From assembly GCF_003841505.1 (NCBI RefSeq), contig NZ_REGA01000003.1, forward strand, positions 124,001 through 188,000: DNA of 64,000 bases. Reading direction: 5' to 3'. Below the pieces are notes generated by a model. The model was not told the origin of the DNA. It did no database searches and worked only from the letters and a program-made list of their open reading frames with translations. The translations under genes and the position numbers were made by a program. Origin of the DNA: Natrarchaeobius chitinivorans. GTDB taxonomy: Archaea > Halobacteriota > Halobacteria > Halobacteriales > Natrialbaceae. Positions 28,508 through 37,509 of the stretch are shown piece by piece. Every line of letters begins with the position of its first letter. The first letter of the stretch is position 1.

Positions 28508-29284
28508 ATGGCCGGAAACGACACCGGAGATTCGGAGGGGGAGATAACTTCTGTTTTACGGGGGTTCGAAATTCTGGAACTTTTGAAGAATAGTGGCCCA
28601 ATGACCGTTTCAGAAGTATCAGAAGAATTGGATCTCCCGTGGAGCACGACACATATTTATTTACAAACTCTGGTCAAATCAAGTTCTGTTATCAGAACCG
28701 ATAACGAGTACGACTTGAGTTACATGTTCCTCCACTATGGGGGGGAGTACAGACAAAGATCAGCCATATTTGAGACAGCAAGAAAAAAGATTGACGAACT
28801 AGCTCAAGAGACTGGAGAAATTGTGGACCTGGGCGTAGAAGAAGACGGACAGCGAGTGTTAATCTACAAATCTGAAGGGAAAGAAGGGATATATGACAAT
28901 CCCCCAATCGGCGAATATACGAATATGCATTGGACTGCACTTGGGAAGGTTCTTCTTGCCCAACAGTCCGATGAGCGGGTGAAACAGATCGTCTCTCAGC
29001 ACGGTCTGCCACAGGCAACAGAATATACGATTACGAAAGAATCTACGCTATTTGATAGGTTGGATGAAATCCGTGAAAGGGGATTCGCCATCGAGGATGA
29101 GGAACGTCGATTGGGGGTAAAAGGGATAGCGGCGCCCATATTGGATCAATCGTCTGAGGAGGCGCCTGGTGCTCTGTCGATTTCGGGACCAAAGAATCGG
29201 TTCCACGACGATCGAATCAGTGAGTTGGCGGAATACTTAAACGAGTCGATAAATATAATCGAGTTAAAATACAATTATAATTGA
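28508..29284 (+). CDS. IclR family transcriptional regulator (island)
   Basis: This 258-residue regulator has an N-terminal winged helix-turn-helix (RGFEILELLKNSGPMTVSEVSEELDLPWSTTHIYLQTL, residues about 14-52) and a C-terminal ligand-binding domain (LGVEEDGQRVLIYKSEG, MHWTALGKVLLAQ, RRLGVKGIAAPILD). IclR proteins commonly control catabolic operons and sense their substrates. It is AT-rich, unlike uvrB next door, and probably controls the hydantoin-type genes that follow. It is related to, but clearly distinct from, the IclR at 44908. Confidence 0.92.
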   Translation: MAGNDTGDSEGEITSVLRGFEILELLKNSGPMTVSEVSEELDLPWSTTHIYLQTLVKSSSVIRTDNEYDLSYMFLHYGGEYRQRSAIFETARKKIDELAQETGEIVDLGVEEDGQRVLIYKSEGKEGIYDNPPIGEYTNMHWTALGKVLLAQQSDERVKQIVSQHGLPQATEYTITKESTLFDRLDEIRERGFAIEDEERRLGVKGIAAPILDQSSEEAPGALSISGPKNRFHDDRISELAEYLNESINIIELKYNYN

Positions 29285-29320
29285 TTCTGAGTAATGCCTG
29301 CGTTAGAGTGAGATATGCAA

Positions 29321-29622
29321 CTATAGTAGCCACAGGACGTCACCGCACACCTGATCGCACGACGAGCGCGCGGTTCGGAGCGTACGCGGTTCGGAGCGTA
29401 CGCGGTTCGGAGCGAACGAAGTGAGCGAGAACCGCGGAACAGCGAGCGGGGAGGGACGACTCGTGAGCGAACGAAGTGAGCGAGAACCGCGGACTGGCGA
29501 ACGGCTACCGACCGGAACCGTGAGCGAGTGGACACGGGCGAGAACCGCGATGATTCGAACGGGGAACGCAGTTACCCGTGAGCGGTGCGATCAGTGTGCA
29601 ATTAGTTCCAGTTGTTACTATA
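29321..29622. repeat. Family-2 element split by a generic repeat array
   Basis: The left end CTATAGTAGCCAC (29321-29333) plus GGACGTCACCGCACACCTGATCG and the right end GATCAGTGTGCAATTAGTTCC then GTTGTTACTATA (29611-29622) are the two halves of a family-2 element. About 200 bp of GC-rich repeats lie between: CGGTTCGGAGCGTACG three times, then GAGCGAACGAAGTGAGCGAG twice, with GAACCGCG blocks. Similar GAGCGAACGAAGTGAGCGAG strings are common in haloarchaeal genomes (recall). The element sits between the 3' ends of the IclR and racemase genes. Confidence 0.75.
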
Positions 29623-29637
29623 TTCTTGACTGAGTTA

Positions 29638-30381
29638 TTAGAATTGGTAGAGCTGTTCGTACCCCTCGATGCGCTTCGATTCTGGTTGTTTATATGTCAT
29701 CACTTTGCTTGTAGTCTTTCCTAACCGTACTAGTGATTCAGTAAGCACGGAGGCAGCAGCAGTACTGTCGATGACTGGAACTGGTAGTTCCGCTTCCAGC
29801 TCACGATCCAGGCCCCCCATTCCGGCACACCCCAGACAAATGACTTCTGCGTTGTCTTCGCGAATCGCGTCTTTGCTCGCTTCAAGGAGTGCCGAAACAG
29901 TAGCTTCTCGATCGTGTTCTGTTTCAACAACTGTTAAATCTGTGCATCTGACAGATTGACACTTATCTTCGAGTCCTGACTTCTTTACTGTTCCTTCGGT
30001 AAGATTTCGTGCTCGAGGAAGAACGGTAACTACAGAGAAGTTTGCCCCAAGCATGTTTGCGATATACATGGACGCCTCTCCAATCCCGACGACCGGTTTT
30101 GAGGTAATCTCGCGACAAGCATTGATACCGGGATCTCCCCAGCAAGCATTAATATATGCATCATATGCCGAATCCTCTTCCCGCTCTGATTTTAGAATTT
30201 CTTCTAGCACTCCAGGAATAGACAAATAATCGTCATAGTACGATTCAATACTCTCTGGGCCATGGTCAGGAGAGACGCCAACAACGTCTGTCTCTGGTGA
30301 AGTATATTTGTTGGCAACTTCTTGGATATTCTGCGTCATTTCTTCTGTCGTATTTGGGTTTATAGCTTTGATTTTTATCAT
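29638..30381 (-). CDS. Hydantoin/Asp-Glu racemase family protein
   Basis: This 247-residue protein belongs to the Asp/Glu/hydantoin racemase family. It has the INPNT opening, the first catalytic cysteine C80 in NACWGDPG and the second C185 in CLGCAGM, which fits a two-base racemase. It would interconvert D- and L-5-substituted hydantoins or a similar ureide. It follows the cyclic amidohydrolase by 41 bp on the same strand, so they form an operon, and the carbamoylase is divergent. Allantoin racemase is an equally possible identity. Confidence 0.88.
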   Translation of the reverse strand: MIKIKAINPNTTEEMTQNIQEVANKYTSPETDVVGVSPDHGPESIESYYDDYLSIPGVLEEILKSEREEDSAYDAYINACWGDPGINACREITSKPVVGIGEASMYIANMLGANFSVVTVLPRARNLTEGTVKKSGLEDKCQSVRCTDLTVVETEHDREATVSALLEASKDAIREDNAEVICLGCAGMGGLDRELEAELPVPVIDSTAAASVLTESLVRLGKTTSKVMTYKQPESKRIEGYEQLYQF

Positions 30382-30422
30382 TGTGATAAGTTATTACTGG
30401 ATACTGGTTGTTGATTGTGATG

Positions 30423-31820
30423 TTAGTTCTGCCAATCTGGGACTTCGCGAGCAACGTACTTTCCATGACCAGGGCTTCCGACGACGTGTTCATCACGGAC
30501 GACAAACTCTCCACGGACCATCGTATGAGTGACGCTACCCTGAATCGTTCTCCCGTCATAGATTGAATAATCCGATTTAGATGCATTATCTTCGGATGTG
30601 ATCGTATGACGCTTACTTGGATCGAAGAACACGAGGTCAGCATCAGTTCCCGGTTCGAGTGTACCCTTATTCGAGAAACCAAAGATCTGGGCTGGCTGTG
30701 TTGACATCACTTTGACGACAAAGGATGGCGAGTAGTTTCTGCGATTGACAGCTTCATCGTAAAATACGGGCAACGATCGTTGTAGGCTATTCGCACCGTA
30801 CGGACAATCCCACCAGTTTTCTACGGATTTCCTATCACGAGTATATGCAACGTGGTCGGTAGACACAACATCTAACGTCCCTTCCGATAGATACTCGAAC
30901 ATTGACTCCACGTCACTCGGCGATCTGATCGGAGGCGACAGTTGTGCGAGGGTTCCGATTTCGGAAAAGACCGAGTCATCAAGCGCGGCGTAATGCGTGC
31001 ACGTTTCACCACGAACAAGCTCGCTTCCGTATTCGCCCCGATACCGTTTGATCACCTCGCCAGCCTTCTGGCAACTCGTATGAATCCCGTAGTACTTGCA
31101 GTTGGCCTCCATGGCCATTCGGAGTGCGTCATCCGCAGCCATCGCTTCGGCATAGTCGGGTCGGGAATCAGGATAGTCTGTGGGATCACCTCGATCTTGT
31201 TCTTTGAGTATCTTCGTTTGCTCTTCGCAGACGGATTCATCTTCAGTATGTAGAACAGCAACAGCGTCTAAGTTAGAGAGATGATCGAATACTCGCCCCA
31301 TGAACCCGTTCGATACCCCCCAATCGTAAACCGAGAACATCTTGAACGACGTTACACCTTCATCAATAACCTCTGACAATTCTTCAAAAAGATCTGGGTC
31401 TTCTCGAATTATCGTCCCATGAAGGCCATAGTCGATCAGGGACTCGCCTGCTGTGCTTTTTTGATACTCAATCCCGTCTAACAACGTCCCCGTTTCAGGG
31501 TCGTCTGCCCCTTTTTCGGCCCCCTGCCATGCAAAATCGATAATTGTCGTTACTCCTCCGAGAGCGGCCGCAGCGCTACCAGTATCGTACGTTTCTAGGG
31601 GGTCATCGATGAACGGATTCGTCCCGTCAAAATGGACGTGTGGATCGACGATACCCGGTAGCACGAGATAACCGCTTGCATCTATTGTTTGCGACGAATT
31701 GGGAAGCGTTGATTCGTCACCGACCGCTACAATTTTTTCTCCGTCGATCGCTATTCCAGTTTCTAATATACTGTCTGCGGTAACTAGTGTTCCGTTTTTA
31801 ATAACCGTGTCTACCGGCAT
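30423..31820 (-). CDS. Cyclic amidohydrolase (hydantoinase/dihydropyrimidinase/allantoinase type)
   Basis: This 465-residue enzyme opens cyclic ureides at a two-metal centre. Likely ligands are H61 and H63 (DPHVHFD), the carboxylated K160 (TSFKMF), H191 (LHTED), H247 (IHTSC) and D322 (STDHVAY). The segment EIGTLAQLSPPIR is allantoinase-like, while the overall layout is hydantoinase-like. The ATG at 31820 is preferred to the GTG at 31829 because a TATA box (TTTATTATAC, minus strand, 31841-31850) predicts transcription starting at the ATG. It leads the operon with the racemase. The exact substrate is open. Confidence 0.9.
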   Translation of the reverse strand: MPVDTVIKNGTLVTADSILETGIAIDGEKIVAVGDESTLPNSSQTIDASGYLVLPGIVDPHVHFDGTNPFIDDPLETYDTGSAAAALGGVTTIIDFAWQGAEKGADDPETGTLLDGIEYQKSTAGESLIDYGLHGTIIREDPDLFEELSEVIDEGVTSFKMFSVYDWGVSNGFMGRVFDHLSNLDAVAVLHTEDESVCEEQTKILKEQDRGDPTDYPDSRPDYAEAMAADDALRMAMEANCKYYGIHTSCQKAGEVIKRYRGEYGSELVRGETCTHYAALDDSVFSEIGTLAQLSPPIRSPSDVESMFEYLSEGTLDVVSTDHVAYTRDRKSVENWWDCPYGANSLQRSLPVFYDEAVNRRNYSPSFVVKVMSTQPAQIFGFSNKGTLEPGTDADLVFFDPSKRHTITSEDNASKSDYSIYDGRTIQGSVTHTMVRGEFVVRDEHVVGSPGHGKYVAREVPDWQN

Positions 31821-31829
31821 ACCTGGCAC

Positions 31830-31974
31830 TTATCACCTATGTATAATAAAAATATCGCCCCCCGTTTATCATCATTAATGCACACAATGGGAAGACAGAA
31901 TCACCGAATAGGGGTAAGGCACATCGTTTTCCTTCTTCCACTACTTTTAATACGGGTGGAAATCGCCAATTGGT
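31830..31974. promoter_or_regulatory. Divergent promoter, amidohydrolase and carbamoylase
   Basis: Two TATA boxes face away from each other: TTTATTATAC on the minus strand (31841-31850) and CTTTTAATAC on the plus strand (31944-31953). Each lies 22-31 nt from its start codon. The 90 bp between them is the likely place for an IclR operator, but I see no clean inverted repeat there. Confidence 0.6.
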
Positions 31975-33204
31975 ATGGACATACAACTAGACGAGCATCG
32001 TCTCCGATCAACGTTCGAACGATACTCCGAAATTGGCGGAACTGAAGACGGAGGCCTCCACAGACTTGCACTTTCCGATGCTGATAAGAAGACTCGAGAT
32101 ACCTTGATTTCGGACCTGGAGGCAGTCAATGCATCAGTTCGGATCGATAGGGTCGGCAATATCTTCGGCCGGCGTGAAGGCACTGATCCCGATGCGGATC
32201 CGATCCTCATTGGGTCCCATCTCGATTCTCAACCGTATGGCGGTCGGTACGATGGCCAGTTAGGGGTTATAGCAGCGCTCGAAACGCTCCGTACATTTGA
32301 GGAGGAGGGAATCGAGACGCGACATCCCATTGAGTTGGTTAACTGGACGAACGAAGAAGGGGCGCGATTTGATCTCGCACCGCTGGGCGTTGGCGTTTTT
32401 ACCGGCAAGTACTCCTTAGACGAAGCACTGAGTTCCACTGATGACAATGGCACGACGGTCAAAGAAGAGTTAGAGCGGATCGAATATGACGGCACTGAAC
32501 CCTGTGAACCGTTCGATATTGATTCCTACCTCGAATTACACATCGAACAAGGACCCGAATTAGAACGCCGCGGAACAAATGTTGGAATTGTCACTGGAAT
32601 TGTCGGATTGTCGTGGCTGAACGCCACGTTCCAGGGTGAGGCAGATCATGCCGGAACCACTCCCATGTACGATCGGAAGGACGCCATGGTCGCTGCGAGT
32701 CGTGGGATCGGAAACGCAAATACTATTCCTGCAAAGCTCCCAAGCGACACGGTCATAACGGCAGGAGAAGTGACTGTCCAACCAAATTCGACCAATATCA
32801 TTCCTGGAGAGGTGGTGTGTAAGTTTGATATCCGAAGCTATGATGACGATGCTAGGAACGAAGCTGTCAGCAGGCTAAAAGAGGAATTAACGATAGCCGC
32901 TGACCGAGAGGACGTCGACGTGACGTTCGAAGAGGTGTATCATACGTCGTCCTCGACATTCAGTCCACGAATTAGAAAAGCAATCCAGCGCTCGGCCCAG
33001 GACAGAGAGTACAGTGCCACCGAAATGGTGAGTAAAGCGGGGCACGATGCAATGTATATGATCGATGTCACCGACGCAGGGATGGTTTTCGTTCCGAGTG
33101 TCGACGGGAAAAGCCACTCTGAAGACGAGTTCACTCGGTGGGAGGACGTTGTCGCAGGAACAGAGGTGTTCGCTCGTACGGTCCACGAACTCGCGACCAA
33201 GTAA
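31975..33204 (+). CDS. M20 N-carbamoyl-amino acid hydrolase / allantoate amidohydrolase
   Basis: This 409-residue binuclear metallohydrolase matches the hydantoinase/carbamoylase (HyuC, AllC) group of M20. Motifs are GSHLDSQPYGGRYDGQLGV, NWTNEEGARF, LELHIEQGPELE, GEADHAGTTPM, SKAGHDAMYM and the final SHSEDEF. It would remove the carbamoyl group from the ring-opened product, giving a free amino acid (if hydantoin-derived) with CO2 and ammonia. It is divergent from the amidohydrolase and convergent with the aminotransferase. An allantoate role is an alternative. Confidence 0.9.
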   Translation: MDIQLDEHRLRSTFERYSEIGGTEDGGLHRLALSDADKKTRDTLISDLEAVNASVRIDRVGNIFGRREGTDPDADPILIGSHLDSQPYGGRYDGQLGVIAALETLRTFEEEGIETRHPIELVNWTNEEGARFDLAPLGVGVFTGKYSLDEALSSTDDNGTTVKEELERIEYDGTEPCEPFDIDSYLELHIEQGPELERRGTNVGIVTGIVGLSWLNATFQGEADHAGTTPMYDRKDAMVAASRGIGNANTIPAKLPSDTVITAGEVTVQPNSTNIIPGEVVCKFDIRSYDDDARNEAVSRLKEELTIAADREDVDVTFEEVYHTSSSTFSPRIRKAIQRSAQDREYSATEMVSKAGHDAMYMIDVTDAGMVFVPSVDGKSHSEDEFTRWEDVVAGTEVFARTVHELATK

Positions 33205-33226
33205 TGATAATTAATCAGACTGGAGT

Positions 33227-34411
33227 TTAGAGCACTTCATTCAGGAACGCTTCGATACGATCAAGTCCTTCATTGACGCGGTTGATATTGTTCGCAAAAC
33301 TGATCCGAACGAACCCGTCACCAGCATCACCGAACCCGCTCCCTGGGGCAGTGACGACGCCGTGGTCTAACAGAAGCCGTTCGGATATTTCTTCGCTTGA
33401 CAGGCCTGTATCTCGCATATCAAGGAAGGCATAGAAGCTTCCCTCGGGAACGGGACATGAGACCCCTTGAAGTGAATCGACACGGTCGGCGACACGATCC
33501 CGGCGCTCACGATACTTCTCATTCATCCGACGGACTGGCTCTTTTGGCCCCTCTAGTGCCGCGATTGCAGCGTGCTGGGATACGTTCGACGCACAAGCAG
33601 TGGTGTTTTCGTGGAGTTTCGTAGCCTGTGAGATGACATCTTCGGGGCCTGCAAGCCAGCCAACTCGCCATCCAGTCATCGCAAATCGTTTGGAACAGGA
33701 ATTTACAATTAGGAGGTGATCGGCTTTGCCGATTGTATCGGCGATTGCGACCGACTCGTCGTCATATACGATGGTGTTGTAAACCTCGTCAACGAGGAGA
33801 TACGCATCGTGTTCTTCTGCAAGATCGGCGATCTGTTCTACCTTACTGGCATCATATATTCTACCTGTTGGATTCGACGGGCGGGTCAGAACGACGAGAC
33901 TTGTGTCATCCGAGATTGTCTCCTCAATTGTGTCAAGGTCGATCTCAAATGAACCACCGGATAGTGGGACTGTTTTCGGAACCCCGCCAACCATCTTCGT
34001 TTGTGCTTGGTAACTTGGCCAAGCAGGTGTTGGAATAATGACCTCATCTCCTGAATCAACAACAGTCAGCATCGCGAGGTACAACGCCTCCATACCGCCG
34101 TTCGTCACGACGATATCTGTGGCAGGGTTATAATCTGCTCCGAGTTTACCATGTCGAGCAATTGCCTCGCGGAGATTCAATAGACCCGCATTGGCGGTGT
34201 AATCCGTTTTACCCGCTTCAGCGGCTTGAGCTCCGGCTTGGACAATATGTTCTGGCGTATCGAAATCTGGTTCGCCGATTTCGAGGTGAACGAGATCCCC
34301 GTCATAATCAGCTGCTCGATCAAACATTATTCGAATACTTGATCGGTCAACACTCCGTGATCGAGCGGATACCCCTCTATATTGGGGCGGCTGCGGCTCA
34401 TCTGAAGCCAT
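33227..34411 (-). CDS. PLP-dependent aminotransferase, class I/II
   Basis: This 394-residue fold-type I aminotransferase has HLEIGEPDFDTP near residue 40, the Asn/Asp of SNPTGRIYD and LLVDEVYN, the PLP lysine in NSCSKRFAMTGWRVGWLAG, and the terminal Arg region GFVRISFAN. It would transaminate the amino acid released by the carbamoylase into a 2-oxo acid (inference from context). The ATG at 34411 is supported by a TATA-like GGTATAAATAC (minus strand, 34433-34443) 27 nt upstream; the longer frame to 34501 has no homologous look. Confidence 0.92.
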   Translation of the reverse strand: MASDEPQPPQYRGVSARSRSVDRSSIRIMFDRAADYDGDLVHLEIGEPDFDTPEHIVQAGAQAAEAGKTDYTANAGLLNLREAIARHGKLGADYNPATDIVVTNGGMEALYLAMLTVVDSGDEVIIPTPAWPSYQAQTKMVGGVPKTVPLSGGSFEIDLDTIEETISDDTSLVVLTRPSNPTGRIYDASKVEQIADLAEEHDAYLLVDEVYNTIVYDDESVAIADTIGKADHLLIVNSCSKRFAMTGWRVGWLAGPEDVISQATKLHENTTACASNVSQHAAIAALEGPKEPVRRMNEKYRERRDRVADRVDSLQGVSCPVPEGSFYAFLDMRDTGLSSEEISERLLLDHGVVTAPGSGFGDAGDGFVRISFANNINRVNEGLDRIEAFLNEVL

Positions 34412-34615
34412 AACTATACCGGCATGTTGCCAGTATTTATACCTTTCGGGTTGAGAGGGATTCCGGCTGGCACAGCAAACACCGAACCGACTCCAGATCA
34501 AAGGTGGTAAAACAAAAACACACAGAAGGCAATCTCAACTATATTGAGGGGTACTACAAATCAATTGCTTATATGTATGGCCTTCCTGGCCAGAATTTAC
34601 GAGTAACTCCTGGAA

Positions 34616-34637
34616 ATTACATATGTGCCCATGTAAT
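34616..34637. promoter_or_regulatory. 22-bp imperfect palindrome, operator-like copy 1
   Basis: ATTACATATGTG followed by CCCATGTAAT. The outer arms ATTACAT and ATGTAAT pair. It is matched by the perfect copy at 34791. Confidence 0.6.
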
Positions 34638-34790
34638 ACGGTGAGTGTCTACCGTATCAGGTATTTGGAATGCAATTTTGCTATAGAAGTAGGGATGCGT
34701 GTGACCACTCATCTCAACTATGTTGATATTACCGCTACTGGTCCGTGTAACCCTGATCGTTTATATTCTCGGTTCCAGGTCGACCCAGAA

Positions 34791-34812
34791 ATTACACATG
34801 TACATGTGTAAT
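34791..34812. promoter_or_regulatory. 22-bp perfect palindrome, operator-like copy 2
   Basis: ATTACACATGT followed by its exact complement ACATGTGTAAT. It starts about 26-31 nt after a TATA-like TTTATATT (34760-34767), that is, where transcription would start, which suits a repressor site. Confidence 0.65.
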
Positions 34813-35316
34813 TCGAGACCATCGAATCGTGCGATTCAGTTGGAAGCGACACACCTGAAAGAGGCCGACATCTCAATAATATTGAGGTGGGGTGGGAATA
34901 CTCGAAAGCACTTCTATCTACGAAGGACGGCTGATTCAGAATGGGCAACTCAGCCGACCTGGGAAGAATCAAAAACCACACGTCAGCATAACTTGCATCG
35001 ATGGCGCTTCCGGCGCGTAAACTAACTATGACAGCAAGACCCCGGTATTGCGCCATGTTGCAGGTAGGTTGTTCGGTCTGGTGGTTCGAGGAATATCTCC
35101 CGATGAAAACCACTGCAAAGTACTACTGATATTGGCAACGTAGTAGAGGAACTCAGTCGGCCGATGAACACCGTTAGATTGCCGAATTGATCAACTGACC
35201 ACAACGATGATCGAATTCTTTGAGTACTCAGTCTACTCCGTAGGCAAGTCAATACCGATGACAGCATTCGTCCAAATCAAAGATTATATATGTGTGGAAT
35301 GTATCTGGTGGTGTGT

Positions 35317-36447
35317 ATGGTGGTAGGCCCTAGCGATAATGATCACAAGTACCGACGACGCAAATTGTTAACACTCGGTTCGGCGGTGGCCCTTGGTGGT
35401 TTGGCCGGTTGTGTTGGTGATGACGACGAGGATAGTGATGGATCCCCAGTAAATGGGGATGAATCCTCAGGAAATGGCGGTGGATCCGATAACGGTGACG
35501 ATGATACGATGTTGATTGGATTTGCAAATAAAACGCTTGGAGTGCCGTTTTTTGCCCGTCAAGAGGATGGATTCCATCAGGCTGTCGAAACTGACCTGGC
35601 CGATCACCCGTCGCACTTGGAGGCCAGCGAGATCGAAGGGGCAGGCATTGAGGTTCCTTCATTAGACGGTTCGACGTTCAATGCAGAAATGTCCGAGTCT
35701 AGCCAGATAGATCAACTCGAAACCTTTCTCTCCCGTGATCCGGACGCCGTGATTATCAACCCAGTCAGTCCGACAGGGGCTAATCCCGCACTTGAAGAGT
35801 ACCGCGAAGAGGATATTCCAGTAATCAATATTGACACAGAAATAACCGAGTTTGAGCCCGATACATACATCGCGTCTCGGAACATCGAGCTAGGTCGACG
35901 GGCGGGTGAACTCCTGCTCGAATTCCTGGATGATGCTTACGATAAGTCCTCTTATAATGTGGTCGAGCTCCAGGGAGCCGCGGGTGACGTCGGTACAAGA
36001 GAACGACACTCCGGGTTTAGAGAAGCGCTGGAGGATTCCTCCGTTGACGTAATCGGTGACGAACATGCTGACTGGGCAGCACAGCAAGCGCTTGATGCAA
36101 TGGAAGATATGATCACTCGTCACGGAGAGGATATTGACGGTGTGTACGCACACAACGACTTTATGGCCGAAGGTGCATATCAAGCATTAGAAGGCAGCGA
36201 CATGGGACCACTTCCAACCACCAGCATCGATGGATCTGAACTCTGGGTCACCAAGTTTGATGAGTATGAGTACTATGGCAGTATCGCACAGCAGCCAGAG
36301 AACATGACCAGACTTGGCATCGAGAAGGCTCTCATGGTTGCAAATGATATCGACATTCAGGACTACTACCCGATCCCTGGAATCCGAGTGACCTCGGAAA
36401 ACGCCGAAGATTACCTCGCCGAATTCTTCCCTGACGCAGAAATGTAA
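35317..36447 (+). CDS. Ribose-type ABC transporter substrate-binding lipoprotein
   Basis: This 376-residue lipoprotein has a Tat signal (YRRRKLL), a lipobox LAGC, an acidic Gly-rich linker, and a Peripla_BP_4 domain of the RbsB type (LIGFANKTLGVPFF, DAVIINPVSPTG, VYAHNDFMAEGAY). The ATG at 35317 is preferred over the one at 35290 because the TATA box at 35283-35290 predicts transcription starting near 35312. It heads an importer with the ATPase and permease genes downstream. RbsB-type proteins bind sugars, but relatives bind other polar cargo; the neighbours suggest a ureide or hydantoin (inference). Confidence 0.87.
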   Translation: MVVGPSDNDHKYRRRKLLTLGSAVALGGLAGCVGDDDEDSDGSPVNGDESSGNGGGSDNGDDDTMLIGFANKTLGVPFFARQEDGFHQAVETDLADHPSHLEASEIEGAGIEVPSLDGSTFNAEMSESSQIDQLETFLSRDPDAVIINPVSPTGANPALEEYREEDIPVINIDTEITEFEPDTYIASRNIELGRRAGELLLEFLDDAYDKSSYNVVELQGAAGDVGTRERHSGFREALEDSSVDVIGDEHADWAAQQALDAMEDMITRHGEDIDGVYAHNDFMAEGAYQALEGSDMGPLPTTSIDGSELWVTKFDEYEYYGSIAQQPENMTRLGIEKALMVANDIDIQDYYPIPGIRVTSENAEDYLAEFFPDAEM

Positions 36448-36733
36448 ACGCTGAGCGCTGGGATGAGTTTAGTCGAGCTGTCTAGCTAGCCCCCTCTCTA
36501 AACGTGATTAAGGGTGTCCACAGAGCAGTCGTGTAGATTCACCACCTCCCAATAGCGTGCCATAGAATCTAACTCTTCGCTTGAGTTTCTCGCGTCCTAT
36601 AGGTTCGCTACATTACCCATACCGTTGTGACCATTGTGGGTATTTATTTCAATTGAGTGGGTGAGAATCCTTGGCAGATGCGTGGCAGAGAGTTATAGAA
36701 ACTATTTAATAGGATTACCCCGACGAAGAATAT

Positions 36734-37492
36734 ATGCCCGATAGAGAGGTACTGATAACGGCAGAAGACATCACAGTTACATACGGTGAAGTGACAGCTT
36801 TAGATGGAGTTGATTTTCGACTAAACAGTCAAGAGATTGTCGGACTTGTCGGAGATAATGGGGCTGGAAAGTCAACACTGATCAAGTGCTTGTCAGGGGT
36901 GACACAGCCTGATAGTGGCGAAATTCGGATCAAGGGTGAGGCAGCCAATCTATCAAACCCGCGTGATGCTAAAGATAAAGGGATCGAGACTGCATTTCAG
37001 GATCTAGCTCTCGCTGACAATATGACTGTGACCCAAAATATATTCCTCGGTAGAGAAGAAGTCCAACACGTCGGTGGTATCCTTCCATTCTTGGACAAAG
37101 GGAAGATGAAACAACGAACGGAAGAACTACTAGATCGTGTTAATATCGATATTTCTCCCGACGAGAAGGTAAAAAACCTGTCCGGAGGTGAACGACAGTT
37201 AGTAGCGATATCACGAACTCTCCTTTCTGATCCCGATATCGTAATTCTTGACGAGCCGACAAGTGCGCTGTCAGTTGAAGGTGCTGAACAGGTTATTGAC
37301 CTGATTGAAGGGCTACGTGAGCAGGGTATTTCTATAATCCTCATATCACATAATTTCGAAATTGTCAAGCGGGTGGTTGATCGGATGCAGATACTGTATC
37401 AAGGGACGAATGCTGGTGTGCTTCCATCTGATGCCGAACGTGACGAAATAGTCAGTCGTATGGTTGCAGGACAGCCTCAACAAACAGCTTAA
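36734..37492 (+). CDS. Ribose-type ABC transporter ATP-binding protein, single domain
   Basis: This 252-residue ATPase has Walker A GDNGAGKST, Q-loop FQDLALADNMTVTQNIFLGR, signature LSGGERQ, Walker B IVILDEPTSAL and switch His in ILISHNFE. It resembles one half of RbsA/MglA, which usually carries two ATPase domains; here only one is present, so it would work as a homodimer. A TATA-like CTATTTAATAG (about 36702-36712) precedes it, so it may have its own promoter in the 286-bp gap after the binding-protein gene. It is 17 bp before the permease. Confidence 0.92.
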   Translation: MPDREVLITAEDITVTYGEVTALDGVDFRLNSQEIVGLVGDNGAGKSTLIKCLSGVTQPDSGEIRIKGEAANLSNPRDAKDKGIETAFQDLALADNMTVTQNIFLGREEVQHVGGILPFLDKGKMKQRTEELLDRVNIDISPDEKVKNLSGGERQLVAISRTLLSDPDIVILDEPTSALSVEGAEQVIDLIEGLREQGISIILISHNFEIVKRVVDRMQILYQGTNAGVLPSDAERDEIVSRMVAGQPQQTA

Positions 37493-37509
37493 TCCATAGA
37501 AGGTAAACA

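Larger units (their letters stand above)
34412..35316. promoter_or_regulatory. 905-bp regulatory region with repeated palindromes
   Basis: No credible gene lies here. The left end holds the aminotransferase promoter. The middle has three 15-bp inverted repeats of the form CTCAA-N5-TTGAG (34535-34549, 34713-34727, 34872-34886). It also has two 22-bp palindromes (34616-34637, and 34791-34812 which is perfect). Each long palindrome lies about 80 bp after a short one, so a block of about 178 bp is duplicated. TATA-like TTATAT sequences occur in both blocks (about 34569 and 34760). The right end holds the TATA box (ATTATATA, 35283-35290) of the importer gene. Confidence 0.7.

Noticed and set aside
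36617-36650. Inverted repeat TACCCA...TGGGTA before the ribose-type ATPase gene
   Set aside because: The arms are only six bases with a long spacer and have no second copy; chance is sufficient.
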